Origin: an uncultured Treponema sp.
GTDB taxonomy: Bacteria > Spirochaetota > Spirochaetia > Treponematales > Treponemataceae
DNA: 63,767 bases
Assembly (NCBI GenBank): GCA_937877515.1
Contig: CALFIX010000019.1
Coordinates: 1-63,767 of the forward strand
Direction of reading: 5' to 3'
Position 1 is the stretch's first letter; every line of letters begins with the position of its first letter. The translations under genes and the position numbers were made by a program. Positions 15,931-25,340 of this stretch are shown here, piece after piece. The notes under the pieces are model-generated. The model worked only from the letters and a program-made list of their open reading frames with translations. It had not been told where the DNA came from and ran no database searches.

Positions 15931-17517
15931 ATGACTTTTATGCAGAATGTTATTGAATTTTTCCAGTCAATATTTATGGCGTCATCTCCAGAAGTAAAAA
16001 AACGTCAGGCACTAAAAAAAATAGAAGCAGAATTAAAAGATTCAGGTCCCCTCCTTTACAAAAATGGAATGATTCAGGTAAATGTAGCAGAAGCCCTAAG
16101 AATTCTTTTCTTTAACACAAAGCCTATCGGCGACCTTCTTGCAGAAACAATATGTTCTGATAACGTAAGACGTAACAAACAATTTGAGGAGCAACTGCTT
16201 TTAACAGGCTTTGATGAAGAAGCTCAGCAAATCTTAATCAATCTGGAATACAGCAACAGAAAATCTGGAGCAGAAGAAGCCCAGTCCCTTACCCGCTACT
16301 TTGAAAATGAGCATCATCAACTGGAAAAAGTTGTAAAACAGCTAAACAGTCAGGAATTCATAAAAATTGACGGAGTTCTAAATAAAATAAAGCAGCTGAA
16401 TGACATTTGCCGCTACAACTACATTACAACACTACGCCTTTTTGACACTAATTTTACAGCTGTTCCAAACTACACACCAAGCTTTGCACCCATTCCACCA
16501 GATTTAATAGAAATGTCCCTTCAAGACTTGTATTATGTTTTTGCCGATTTAGACATAAGCACCTCTTTAAGCCGAGCCCTCATTGCCCTCTACCAGCTTT
16601 CTAACGGACAAAACTCTAATCAGGCTAACATAGATTCACTTTTAGAAAATCTAAAAAAAATTCAAAGTGTTTCTAAACACGTATTTTCTAAAAAAATCCT
16701 GCTTTCTCTGATTAGACTTGCTAAAAAGGATCCTAATTTTGTTCCTACACAGGCATCGTATAAAGGAAACAGACGCCAGGAATATGCAGACTACCTAGAA
16801 AACCGCTTCCAGGTAGATGAGTCCCGCTTAAAAAATGAACTTCAAGATGAACGGATTATAAGCCTGGTTCATGAAATTTTTCAGGACAAACCCCTTTTAA
16901 ATGTTGCCTGCTATAATCAGGAAACAAACACTTTACTAAAGCAAAGTACGCCCTGCTCATTTAACTACATACTTCCAATGCAGGTACTAAAAACTTTTAT
17001 GGCTGAATTTTATGACACTCATGCAAAAACACTACTCAATGATATAGTTATAGAAGGATTTTTTAACAATCCTGCTTACAAGACAGATTTTTCTACAGTC
17101 GTATTTGCATGTAACGAATCTTCTGAGCGTATTGCACAATTTGAGCAATCTTTTTCACGCGGCGGAGAATTTGACGAAGCCATTATAACGGGTCTCATCA
17201 GCGACAGTCATAAAGACTCAGGTTTTATAAATCAGTTAAAAGATACAATAGATAAAATCAACAAACGTGCAAAAGAACTCTTGCAGGCAGAGACAAATAA
17301 TATATTTATGATGTCAAAACTAATTGATGACATAATTGTAGAAGCCAAAAAGCCAAGTTCAGACGTAATAACTAACTTAAAAGTTCTTATGATATCTTCC
17401 AGAAACCGCTCGAGTGCAGATGCCATAGAAAAGCAAGCTGGAGAGATAAAGATTTTCCTTGAAATAATGAAGAATTATGTTATAATTGGAAACATTGAAA
17501 AGAAAAACAAGGCATAA
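15931..17517 (+). CDS. Spirochaete orphan protein, possible DUF5312 family
   Basis: 528 residues, soluble, no signal peptide or membrane segment. It is rich in helix-forming stretches and has no motif I can tie to a reaction. I believe it belongs to the spirochaete-restricted DUF5312 family, from general resemblance only. The start has AGGAAG 7 nt upstream. It lies 66 nt after dus and 2 nt before a GAF-GGDEF gene, so it is probably co-transcribed with that signalling protein. Confidence 0.6.
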   Translation: MTFMQNVIEFFQSIFMASSPEVKKRQALKKIEAELKDSGPLLYKNGMIQVNVAEALRILFFNTKPIGDLLAETICSDNVRRNKQFEEQLLLTGFDEEAQQILINLEYSNRKSGAEEAQSLTRYFENEHHQLEKVVKQLNSQEFIKIDGVLNKIKQLNDICRYNYITTLRLFDTNFTAVPNYTPSFAPIPPDLIEMSLQDLYYVFADLDISTSLSRALIALYQLSNGQNSNQANIDSLLENLKKIQSVSKHVFSKKILLSLIRLAKKDPNFVPTQASYKGNRRQEYADYLENRFQVDESRLKNELQDERIISLVHEIFQDKPLLNVACYNQETNTLLKQSTPCSFNYILPMQVLKTFMAEFYDTHAKTLLNDIVIEGFFNNPAYKTDFSTVVFACNESSERIAQFEQSFSRGGEFDEAIITGLISDSHKDSGFINQLKDTIDKINKRAKELLQAETNNIFMMSKLIDDIIVEAKKPSSDVITNLKVLMISSRNRSSADAIEKQAGEIKIFLEIMKNYVIIGNIEKKNKA

Positions 17518-17519
17518 CG

Positions 17520-18683
17520 ATGAGTAACATCGATACCATGAGTATTTCCAACAAAGAATTTTTAGACTCAAACAAATTTTCCGCAGATGAAATCATTGCA
17601 CAGTATGAAAAACAGATTTATGACCTTCAGCAAATGTTGGAAATCTCCCGTTCGCTTTGTACAACTTTAGAACTTTCTGCCCTTATACAATCTATTCTTT
17701 ATGTAACAATGGCACAAATGCGTGTTACAGGGGCTGGAATTCTTATTATGGAGAACATAGATAGCGATTGCTACCGTTTAGGTTCCAACTACAGCGGTTT
17801 AGATATTGAACCAACTGCCGACTGTAAAATTTCTGCTTCCTGCAAACTTGTAGACGTAATAGGAAATTCTGGTCATGCCTACACACTTCCAGAACTAAAA
17901 GAACTTTTACCGCGTGACAAAGATGTAAAGGCACTTGCTTCCCTTAAGCCATCTCTTATTGTTCCCCTTATTCTAAAAAACCGTCTGAATGGAATACTTA
18001 TTCTTGGTGAACGGATTGAATTTGACGGAACTGGAATAGAATATACTGAATACGAAAAAACAGAAATTCTTACAATTTCATCTCTGGCAGCAATTGCAGT
18101 AAACAATGCATCTCTGGTTGAGCAGTCTTCTACAGATATGATGACTCATCTAAAGCTAAAGTATTATTTTTTTAACATTCTTACAGACAAGCTTGACTAC
18201 GCATTCTCTCAAAATCAGCCTCTAAGCGTTATTATGTTCGACATAGACTTTTTTAAGAAGTTTAATGACACCTACGGACACGCCTGCGGCGACTATGTTC
18301 TGCAAACTGTCGCTCATATTGTAAAGGAAAGCATTAGGGGTCAGGACATGGCAGCCCGTTATGGTGGAGAAGAATTTACCGTAATGCTTTCTAATACAGA
18401 AAAAAAAGATGCCATGCGTATAGCAAACCGAATACGTAAAAACATAGAATCCTATGACTTTTTATACGAAAGCCAGCACATGCACGTTACAATAAGCGGA
18501 GGAGTTTCCGTATTTTCTACAGACAATAATCCTGTTACTTCTCCAAAAATACTTGTAGATCAAGCAGACCAGGCTCTTTACATTTCAAAGCGAAACGGAA
18601 GAAACCGTATAACATTTGCAGAACCAGCACTTCTTGCCGCAATGGGTATGACTGTTGAAAAAAGCTCAGAATCATTACGCTAA
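17520..18683 (+). CDS. GAF-GGDEF diguanylate cyclase
   Basis: 387 residues, cytoplasmic. A short coiled coil (about 22-45) leads to a GAF domain (about 45-200), then GGDEF: MFDIDFFKKFNDTYGHACGD (239-258) and ARYGGEEF (GGEEF at 282-286). An RxxD inhibitory site is present exactly five residues before the motif (RGQD, 273-276), so product feedback is expected, unlike the two cyclases of the 1-4380 operon. Only 2 nt separate it from the DUF5312-like gene. Its last 29 bp overlap the next gene. Confidence 0.92.
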   Translation: MSNIDTMSISNKEFLDSNKFSADEIIAQYEKQIYDLQQMLEISRSLCTTLELSALIQSILYVTMAQMRVTGAGILIMENIDSDCYRLGSNYSGLDIEPTADCKISASCKLVDVIGNSGHAYTLPELKELLPRDKDVKALASLKPSLIVPLILKNRLNGILILGERIEFDGTGIEYTEYEKTEILTISSLAAIAVNNASLVEQSSTDMMTHLKLKYYFFNILTDKLDYAFSQNQPLSVIMFDIDFFKKFNDTYGHACGDYVLQTVAHIVKESIRGQDMAARYGGEEFTVMLSNTEKKDAMRIANRIRKNIESYDFLYESQHMHVTISGGVSVFSTDNNPVTSPKILVDQADQALYISKRNGRNRITFAEPALLAAMGMTVEKSSESLR

Positions 18684-19395
18684 ACTTCTGTTTTTATTTT
18701 TGCCCCTTATTTTTAGCATTTCTCTTACAGCTCAAGAAGCTTCTCAAATTGATCAGTTACGCATACAAGTCTGGGCAGATTTAGACCCTTTTCCAGGAAG
18801 CTTTGACTCTCCTTCATCAGTAGGGCAGTCTGAATCTTTTCAGCCGCAGGCAGACGATAAGCTTGCCATTTTTGAATACGCCATAAACCGTACAAAAGAA
18901 ATCACACCTTTTTTAATGAGCGGAATGTTAAACGGCTGGATGTTTGAATACACTCCTTTTGACAAAACTCGCCGTGTAGAAGAATATTGGTCATTTGAAG
19001 AAATTCTTCCCTTTAACCCGTCTATAAATCACATAACATACCATGCACCTAAAGCTATGGACGACAGACTTGTCTGCTGGGCTTACTGCAATAAAACTCC
19101 TATGCAAAAGCAGGAATATGAACACTGGAGTTCAATAGTTCATCCACACATAAAAGGCATAGGAAAGGGGCCTGTAGAAGCAGGTTTTGAAGGCATTAAG
19201 GAAGCTTGTAGTCAGGCAGCAAAAAATGCTGTTAGAGAATACTGGAGAACTAAAATCAAAAATAAACCAAAAGAAATTGACGGTAAACTTTTACTTATAA
19301 GAAATCCACGTATTTATATAAAAGATGGCAATTATGTTGTTGACCTTGATTTTTTCTTAGAAACTGATAAAATAATAGAGTATACATTGTATTAG
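18655..19395 (+). CDS. Secreted protein of unknown function
   Basis: 246 residues from a TTG at 18655, inside the end of the GAF-GGDEF gene. The N-terminus is a signal peptide (KLLFLFLPLIFSISLTAQ), probably cut after TAQ. The rest has many aromatic residues and no motif I recognise. No strong ribosome site is visible, so translation may depend on coupling to the upstream gene. It is followed by a second small secreted protein and may work with it. Confidence 0.65.
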   Translation: MKKAQNHYAKLLFLFLPLIFSISLTAQEASQIDQLRIQVWADLDPFPGSFDSPSSVGQSESFQPQADDKLAIFEYAINRTKEITPFLMSGMLNGWMFEYTPFDKTRRVEEYWSFEEILPFNPSINHITYHAPKAMDDRLVCWAYCNKTPMQKQEYEHWSSIVHPHIKGIGKGPVEAGFEGIKEACSQAAKNAVREYWRTKIKNKPKEIDGKLLLIRNPRIYIKDGNYVVDLDFFLETDKIIEYTLY

Positions 19396-19417
19396 GATAT
19401 TTTCGAGGAGGAATACC

Positions 19418-19831
19418 ATGAAAAGATTATTTATACTTGCTGCATCTATTTTTGTACTTGCAACTTCACTTTATGCGCAGAGTGCTTCTATTGGTGCACA
19501 AGAAGGGTCTGACAGCTATGCAGACCGCACAACACAAGATATAACTTTAGAAGACAAATATGCAGAACTTCATCCAAAAGCCCGTACTGTAAACCTTTCC
19601 ATAAGCTACACTCCACTTACAGGAGAAGTTCGCTTTTATTACACTTGTATGGCAGCCAGCTTTGATCAGGGAGAAGCAATGAATACAGCTATGGCTGTAT
19701 TTGAAGACTTTGCTGAAGAAAACAGATACAAGCATTACACATACCGGGCAAAAGACAAAACAAAGTACTTTAAGGACGGACGTGACGTTCGAATGGCAAC
19801 TTATGAGTCATACGTTCTATTTACACGTTAA
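19418..19831 (+). CDS. Small secreted protein of unknown function
   Basis: 137 residues with a clear signal peptide (FILAASIFVLATSLYAQ). A strong GAGGAGG site lies 9 nt before the ATG, suggesting high expression. The mature part has no recognised domain. It is the last gene of the tatD operon, before the terminator at 19867. Confidence 0.7.
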   Translation: MKRLFILAASIFVLATSLYAQSASIGAQEGSDSYADRTTQDITLEDKYAELHPKARTVNLSISYTPLTGEVRFYYTCMAASFDQGEAMNTAMAVFEDFAEENRYKHYTYRAKDKTKYFKDGRDVRMATYESYVLFTR

Positions 19832-19866
19832 ACTTTTTCTGTCTTAAAACCTAAACTGATAATCTA

Positions 19867-19894
19867 AACCCCGTTGCTTGTAACGGGGTTTTTT
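19867..19894 (+). terminator. Intrinsic terminator
   Basis: AACCCCGTT pairs with AACGGGGTT around a 6-nt loop, followed by a run of T. It ends the tatD-dus-GGDEF transcript. Confidence 0.85.
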
Positions 19895-19937
19895 GTTATA
19901 CTATGCCCAATTTGTAAAGCAATTATAGGAATTTAAA

Positions 19938-21497
19938 ATGGCAGACATTAAAACAATCATTAAAAATTTGCACCCGCTAGAAACAAAAGTTTTACTTAAG
20001 TACAACATCAAAGATGTTCTTACAAGTGACCGCCTTGTAAAAGAGCTTGGCTACAAAGAAGGTCATGCAAACCAGGCATTCAGCTGGCTTAGCGGAAAAC
20101 AGCTTCTTGCAGAAACAAGCCGTACACCTCATACATATTTTGAACTTACAGATTTTGGCCGTTCTGTTGCAAAGAATGGTCTTGCAGAAGAACGTATCAT
20201 CAATTACGTAAAAGAAAATGGTGCAAAAACTTTGCCAGAAATTGCAACTGCTCTTGCCATTGAAAATAAAGATGTAGGTAGTGCATTTGGTACTTTAAGC
20301 AAAGAAGGTGTTCTTAAAATGAATGCAGAAAAGAAAGCTGAGTACACAGGTGCAGAACTTCCAAAACGTATTGCTCTTACAAAATCTTTAATAGAAAAAG
20401 CTTCTGCTTCAGAAAATTCTCAACTAGATGCAGCCAACCTCTCTAAAGAAGAAATAGAGACCATGGCCGGCCTTACAAAAAAACGCGGCGTTTCAGAAAC
20501 ACCTTTTAAGACTATAGAACGCGAAACAGTAGCCTACAAGCTTACAGAAGCATTCAATCAAGTTGTAGATGCCTTAAAGCAGGCTGGCATTACCGGAAAC
20601 GAAATTGGAGAAGTTACTCCAGGCATGCTTTCCAGCGGAGAATGGAAAAAAGGCGTATTCCGAGGATACAACATTTCTATTCCACCGGCACGCATTATTC
20701 CCGGCCGCACAAATCCTTATGTTCAGTTCTTGGAAAGCGTTAAAGACAAGCTCTGCTCTTTAGGCTTCCAGGAATTTGACGGTCCGCTTGTAGAAACAGA
20801 ATTCTGGAACGGAGACGCACTCTTTATGCCTCAGTTCCACGCTGCTCGCGACATTCACGATGTTTACCGTATAAAAAATCCTACTCACGCAAAGTTTATA
20901 GAAGAGCCATATCTTTCCAACGTTGCTCAGGTACACAAAAATGGCGGCAACACCGGCAGCCGTGGCTGGAACTATGAATTTGACCACGAATTTACAAAGC
21001 GCCTTGTTATGAGAAGTCAGGGTACTGTTCTTTCTGCGCATCAGTTGCATAAAGCAGAGATACCCGGAAAGTACTTTGGAATTGCACGCTGCTTCCGCTA
21101 TGACAAAGTAGACGCAACTCACTTAAGCGACTTCTATCAGACAGAGGGAATTGTTTTAGGAGAAGATGTAAACTTACGCACTCTCCTGGGATTCCTTAGA
21201 ATGTTCGCAGTAGAAATTGCCGGTGCAACAGAAGTTAAATATGTTCCGGGTTACTTCCCGTTCACAGAACCGTCTATTGAGGTTCATATAAAGCACCCGA
21301 AGCTTGGCTGGTTTGAGCTTGGCGGTTCAGGAATCTTCCGCCCGGAAGTTACAAAAGCAATGGGTATAGATGTTCCTGTAGCCGCTTGGGGTATTGGAAT
21401 TGACCGTATGGCACTTATGGCACTTGGCCTAAACGACTTAAGGGAATTGTTCTCTGAAGACATTGAAAAAGTTCGCTTAAGAAAAGCAAAGTTCTAG
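19938..21497 (+). CDS. pheS: Phenylalanine-tRNA ligase alpha subunit, archaeal/eukaryotic type
   Basis: 519 residues, longer than the bacterial form (~340). The N-terminal ~170 residues hold winged-helix-like DNA/RNA-binding folds found in archaeal/eukaryotic PheS. The class II core shows motif 2 (ARCFRYDKVDATHLSDFYQTEG) and motif 3 (WGIGIDRMALMALG). It charges tRNA-Phe together with PheT. Spirochaetes are known to carry this type by ancient transfer. No pheT lies nearby. A ribosome site AGGAATTTAAA precedes the ATG. Confidence 0.93.
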   Translation: MADIKTIIKNLHPLETKVLLKYNIKDVLTSDRLVKELGYKEGHANQAFSWLSGKQLLAETSRTPHTYFELTDFGRSVAKNGLAEERIINYVKENGAKTLPEIATALAIENKDVGSAFGTLSKEGVLKMNAEKKAEYTGAELPKRIALTKSLIEKASASENSQLDAANLSKEEIETMAGLTKKRGVSETPFKTIERETVAYKLTEAFNQVVDALKQAGITGNEIGEVTPGMLSSGEWKKGVFRGYNISIPPARIIPGRTNPYVQFLESVKDKLCSLGFQEFDGPLVETEFWNGDALFMPQFHAARDIHDVYRIKNPTHAKFIEEPYLSNVAQVHKNGGNTGSRGWNYEFDHEFTKRLVMRSQGTVLSAHQLHKAEIPGKYFGIARCFRYDKVDATHLSDFYQTEGIVLGEDVNLRTLLGFLRMFAVEIAGATEVKYVPGYFPFTEPSIEVHIKHPKLGWFELGGSGIFRPEVTKAMGIDVPVAAWGIGIDRMALMALGLNDLRELFSEDIEKVRLRKAKF

Positions 21498-21520
21498 ACG
21501 TAAGCTTTAGTGCATAAAAA

Positions 21521-21547
21521 AAAGAGGTGGTTAAGAGCCACCTCTTT
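21521..21547. terminator. Bidirectional terminator between pheS and the FN3 lipoprotein gene
   Basis: AAAGAGGTGG pairs with CCACCTCTTT around a 7-nt loop. A-rich sequence on the left and T on the right let it serve both converging genes. Confidence 0.85.
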
Positions 21548-21568
21548 TCATTTACAAATCATTTTACG

Positions 21569-23470
21569 TTATTCAATAACAACACTTTCGCTTTGCCCTT
21601 TAGAAAGTGTAAGGCTAGAACTTAAAGTCTGCACAGTTAAAGTGTATTCTCCAGATTCCAATTTAGGGAAAACATAGCTGGAAGCAGAAGCGGGAAGTGT
21701 CTTTGTAATGCTAAAATCTTTTCCAAGGAGCTTTACATAAACAGCTGAAAAGGAAGTGTCATCTGCTAATGACCAGCTAGCCTTTACACGCTGTTCTTCT
21801 TCGGAAGCTTCCAAAGAAGAAACTTCTTCTGAATTATACACTGAGTAAGAAATTTCTTGCGGCTCTAAAGAAACGATTTTTACACCATCAGAAATATTAC
21901 CACTAAAATCTACACTGCAAAGCTTAAAGGTATAGGTTTCTCCATTAGTAAGCCCTGTTACAAAATACAAACCGTTTTGTTTAGATTCACCTTCTACTCT
22001 GGAAATCTCTTCAAAATCAGTACCATTATAAAGTTCAACTTTTACATAATTAAAATCTGCAACCTGAGGATTTTCCCAGGAAAGCAAAGCACAACCGTCA
22101 CCTGCAATTACGCTAAGTACACAAGGATTATCTGGAGCTGTTTTATCTATAGAGCTTACAGAAATATATTTTATAGTTACGTTTCCATAAGTATCTTTTG
22201 CAGCAACAGAATATGTACCATTTTGGTAAGCTGTAAAAGTTTTAGATCCTGTTATATCTATTGCATTTGAGTCACTCAAAAGCTTAGTTGCGGATTTTAT
22301 ATATCCACTCTTGTAAGCTAATTGAGACAAAGTAACATTATCATTTATCGTTTCTACTTCTATGTAAACAGGAACAGTTTTATCTTCTTCATTTAACTGA
22401 CCAACTGTTGTAGACAAAGAAAGTGCACTTGTAGACGTAAAGCTAACAGTCACGTTTAAAGTTACACCCTCACTCTCGTTACCGTTTACATCTAAAGCCG
22501 TAACCTTTATAACGTAAGAAGAATTATTTTCTACATCCTCTAATGCAAAAGAATTTGCTCTAGAAGATTCTGAAGATTTTTCTACAAAAGTTACTATGTC
22601 ATTAAAATACACATTGTAGCCTTTTAAATCTTCTTCTGTTCCATCAGTCCATGTAAGCAGCAGATAATCTTCTTTAGATTCTGCCTTTACACTTACATCA
22701 GAAGGAGCTTCTGTATCTTTAGAAAGTGGAGTTGCATAAGTGTAAACAGAAGCAGTCTGCATTGCCTTATTATAAGTTGTTACAGTTATGCGGTAACTTT
22801 TTCCTACAGTGAGTCCAGCAATGTCTATGGAAGTTTCATCTGGTCCAAGCGTAATAGAATTTTCAAAACTGTCTTCGTTTGGCTCTCCAGAAATTTCTAT
22901 AAACAAGAGTTCTTCTTCCGGTAAAGTCCATTCAAGAGAAACTACAGCATTTGCATTTTCTACAGTTGTAATTGTTACGGGAGAAATTTCTCCTTTGTAA
23001 GAAACATAATCCGGTTTTAAAATTACACTGACGCCTTCTTCTTCTACATTTAAAAACTGGTCTACAGAATAAAGTTTAAACTCATATTCAGAGCCATTTG
23101 CAAGTTCTTTTATTGAGAGAGAAGATTTTTCTTCCGGGTTTCCAACTACAAAAATCGGAAAGTCATAATTACCATCTGAAGAGTCTGATGTAATAAGGGT
23201 TCCATAAAAATCTGAATCATTTGGGTTAAGCCATTCTATAAAGACTGCACTGTCACTGGCTGAAGAAGTTTCCAAAACCTCTACAGATGATGGAGCGGCA
23301 TAATCATTCTGCATTTGTTCTGTAACGTTATGTACAATTTGAGTGTTTAAAATTGTGTTTGCAATGCTTTGAACATTTGTAGAATCTGTTACCCCAGATT
23401 CACAGGAAACAAAAACGAGTGTAAATAAAGCACATAAAAAAGGAACTTTTAGTTTTTTTAGCCGCCTCAT
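21569..23470 (-). CDS. Surface lipoprotein with repeated fibronectin type III-like domains
   Basis: 633 residues. A lipoprotein signal ends LVFVSC. The mature protein is a chain of about six ~85-residue beta domains with FN3 features, such as the recurring LSWENPQV / LTWTDGTE / LEWTLPEE strands and the LTNGETYTFKLCSVD type of closing strand. No enzyme domain is attached. A surface adhesion or scaffold role is plausible but inferred. AAGGAG precedes the ATG. Convergent with pheS. Confidence 0.82.
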   Translation of the reverse strand: MRRLKKLKVPFLCALFTLVFVSCESGVTDSTNVQSIANTILNTQIVHNVTEQMQNDYAAPSSVEVLETSSASDSAVFIEWLNPNDSDFYGTLITSDSSDGNYDFPIFVVGNPEEKSSLSIKELANGSEYEFKLYSVDQFLNVEEEGVSVILKPDYVSYKGEISPVTITTVENANAVVSLEWTLPEEELLFIEISGEPNEDSFENSITLGPDETSIDIAGLTVGKSYRITVTTYNKAMQTASVYTYATPLSKDTEAPSDVSVKAESKEDYLLLTWTDGTEEDLKGYNVYFNDIVTFVEKSSESSRANSFALEDVENNSSYVIKVTALDVNGNESEGVTLNVTVSFTSTSALSLSTTVGQLNEEDKTVPVYIEVETINDNVTLSQLAYKSGYIKSATKLLSDSNAIDITGSKTFTAYQNGTYSVAAKDTYGNVTIKYISVSSIDKTAPDNPCVLSVIAGDGCALLSWENPQVADFNYVKVELYNGTDFEEISRVEGESKQNGLYFVTGLTNGETYTFKLCSVDFSGNISDGVKIVSLEPQEISYSVYNSEEVSSLEASEEEQRVKASWSLADDTSFSAVYVKLLGKDFSITKTLPASASSYVFPKLESGEYTLTVQTLSSSLTLSKGQSESVVIE

Positions 23471-23581
23471 AAAATTCTCCTTATAGAAACCCTAAACTAA
23501 TTTAGTTTATCATATAATACAAGGATTTACCAATAGAATTTCGTAATTTTAAAGCTAAATTTCAACTAAATTCGAGAAAAT

Positions 23582-24211
23582 TTACTCTGCAATATCCAAA
23601 TTTTTGCCAGTTATTCCAACCCAGGCACCCTTTGACGCAGGCTTTGATTCTTCATGAGCAATAAGCCACTTATTCTGCATCCAGAGAAGCTTATCTTCCG
23701 CATTTAAACTTTCATGTGGCTGTAATGGAGTATTTGTTCCCCTAGGTAAAACAATGGCAACCCTAAAGCCGCTGTCTTTACTGCATGGAGCAAAATGCAA
23801 AGTTGTTTCGTAAATCTGGACTATAGTACCCTTTGGAACATAAAAAGCTTTTACAACATTTGAGTTAAGCGTATTTTCTTTGGAAATGTCTGTTAACTTT
23901 GCCAGAAGCAAAACAATGTCATCTGCAGGAATGTCTAACTCACTTCCACGGTGATACTCTAAGGCATTTAACTTTGTATTATGGCCATTACAATAGCCCA
24001 CCTGTATTGGCATACCTGCATAGGCCGTGCTTTTAAGCTTTCTGGAAATGTCCAGTTCTTCTAAAAAATCAGTACTGGCTTCATATATAGTACCATCTTC
24101 CGGACAAGAAGTTTTTTCTTTTAATGCTTTACACAAAACCTTAGTGTCGTATCCGGTAATAATTTTACCGTAAGGAACAAAAGCTTCGTCTGTTACATTT
24201 AAAATTTCCAT
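23582..24211 (-). CDS. DUF4867-like cupin-type protein
   Basis: 209 residues, soluble. The central part (CNGHNTKLNALEYHRGSEL, later TLHFAPC and RVAIVLPRGTN) has cupin-like spacing of histidines and prolines, as in ureidoglycolate-lyase-like proteins. I assign it to DUF4867 from resemblance. Its function is unknown; an aldose or lyase-type activity is possible. It starts 1 nt after the OhrR-like regulator gene and must be co-transcribed with it. Confidence 0.65.
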   Translation of the reverse strand: MEILNVTDEAFVPYGKIITGYDTKVLCKALKEKTSCPEDGTIYEASTDFLEELDISRKLKSTAYAGMPIQVGYCNGHNTKLNALEYHRGSELDIPADDIVLLLAKLTDISKENTLNSNVVKAFYVPKGTIVQIYETTLHFAPCSKDSGFRVAIVLPRGTNTPLQPHESLNAEDKLLWMQNKWLIAHEESKPASKGAWVGITGKNLDIAE

Positions 24212-24212
24212 T

Positions 24213-24662
24213 TTATTCTTCCTTTGCAGCTAAGCTGGCCATAATTTTCTTTAAAAGTATGTATAAGGTTTTTCCATCTTCCGCACTTAAGTTTACACAA
24301 CCTGCCATTTTTACAGGAACACTTAAAGCATTATCTCTTAAAGCCATTCCCTCTGGCGTTATGGTAATTAAAACATTCCGCTCATCTTTTTGCATGCGTT
24401 CACGCTTTATATACCCCTTAGCTTCCAGCTTTTTTAAAACAGGAGTAAGCGTTCCGGAATCTAAAAATAGATTTTGTCCCAAATCCTTTACATTCATGGA
24501 TTTTTTTTCCCATAAAACCATCATGGTAATATACTGGGTATAAGTTAAATCCAAAGCATCTAAATGAGGCTTATAGTGTTTTATAATTTCTTTTGAGACC
24601 GCATAAAGAGGAAAACATAACTGATTTTCTAATTTTAAGCAGTCATACTTTTGCTCATCCAT
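24213..24662 (-). CDS. MarR-family regulator, OhrR-like
   Basis: 149 residues from the ATG at 24662; a GTG two codons earlier is possible. A winged helix is visible (GTLTPVLKKLEAKGYIKRER, then DERNVLITITPEG). The N-terminal LENQLCFPLYA is the signature of OhrR proteins, whose single Cys senses organic hydroperoxides. OhrR normally controls an ohr peroxidase gene, but none is here; the gene behind it is DUF4867. A palindrome over its own promoter suggests autorepression. Confidence 0.85.
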   Translation of the reverse strand: MDEQKYDCLKLENQLCFPLYAVSKEIIKHYKPHLDALDLTYTQYITMMVLWEKKSMNVKDLGQNLFLDSGTLTPVLKKLEAKGYIKRERMQKDERNVLITITPEGMALRDNALSVPVKMAGCVNLSAEDGKTLYILLKKIMASLAAKEE

Positions 24663-24670
24663 AATCACAT

Positions 24671-24702
24671 TTAATTGTACACTATTTAATTAAGCAAGTC
24701 AA
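24671..24702 (-). promoter_or_regulatory. Promoter and putative operator of the OhrR-like/DUF4867 pair
   Basis: On the minus strand TTGACT (24702-24697), a 17-nt spacer and TACAAT (24679-24674). An inverted repeat TTAATT-N11-AATTAA (24671-24693) covers the spacer and -10, the usual place for autorepression. The -10 ends 11 nt before the ATG, so the leader is almost absent. Confidence 0.65.
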
Positions 24703-24714
24703 TAAAACAAAAGC

Positions 24715-24732
24715 CCCCCGAAGACTCGAGGG
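24715..24732 (-). terminator. Intrinsic terminator of the CBM48 gene
   Basis: On the minus strand a 7-bp stem (CCCTCGA with TTCGGGG, one G-T pair) and a 4-nt loop are followed by a T-rich run, just upstream of the OhrR-like promoter. Confidence 0.6.
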
Positions 24733-24771
24733 ACTAATCTATAAAAAAAATTATTTTTAATAAATGAAATC

Positions 24772-25080
24772 TTAACAGATTACAACAGAGTTATCTGTGT
24801 GTGAAAAAGGAGCAGGAATATATTTATCTGCAGCCCAGTCATTTTCCCAATGCTTTCCGTCTAAAAGATAACGGAACTGATATTCTTTTCCAGCCTCAAG
24901 AGGAATCTTTACAGAAAAAGTGCCGTCCTTACCCTTTTTAAGAGGTGTTTCTGTGCTGCTCCAGCTGTTAAAATCACCAGCAATCGTAACCTTTTCTGCA
25001 CCATGTGCGGCTTCCTGAGTTACAGTGAACGTTACGTTGCAAGTTGTCTTGTCTTTAGAATAAGTCTTCTTAAGTGCCAT
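24772..25080 (-). CDS. Small stand-alone CBM48 / AMPK-type glycogen-binding domain protein
   Basis: 102 residues forming a single early-set domain. KVTIAGDFNSWS, LEAGKEYQFRYLLDGKHWENDW and the closing DNSVV match the glycogen-binding module of AMPK beta and isoamylases. No catalytic domain is attached. It probably binds alpha-glucan or acts as an adaptor. AAGGAG precedes the ATG. The leader has a GAGGT/ACCTC hairpin. Confidence 0.85.
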   Translation of the reverse strand: MALKKTYSKDKTTCNVTFTVTQEAAHGAEKVTIAGDFNSWSSTETPLKKGKDGTFSVKIPLEAGKEYQFRYLLDGKHWENDWAADKYIPAPFSHTDNSVVIC

Positions 25081-25274
25081 ACATAACTCCTTTTTTTATT
25101 GACCGAGGTAAACAGTGACCTCAAACTACACAAAACAGTATAATGCATTTAAAAAGTTTAGCATAGTACTTTTATGAATTTTTTTTGATTATCTTAATAT
25201 TTCAGAGATGTTTTTTAAGGATTTTTAAGGTACAAAACAAACGAAAATGTAACTTTGGTTATAAATACGATAAA

Positions 25275-25337
25275 CCTACGCGGAATTGAAAGGGTGCGCA
25301 GCGTTCACTCTTTATCTTGCAATGCTTACCGTCCAAA
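25275..25337 (-). repeat. GC-rich intergenic element, copy 2 (short, inverted)
   Basis: Reads CCTACGCGG at the left and ACCGTCCAAA at the right, the reverse of the TTTGGACGGT...GCGTAGG order. A hairpin AAAGGGTG/CACTCTTT is inside. It lies directly upstream of the metK promoter. Confidence 0.6.
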
Positions 25338-25340
25338 TTA

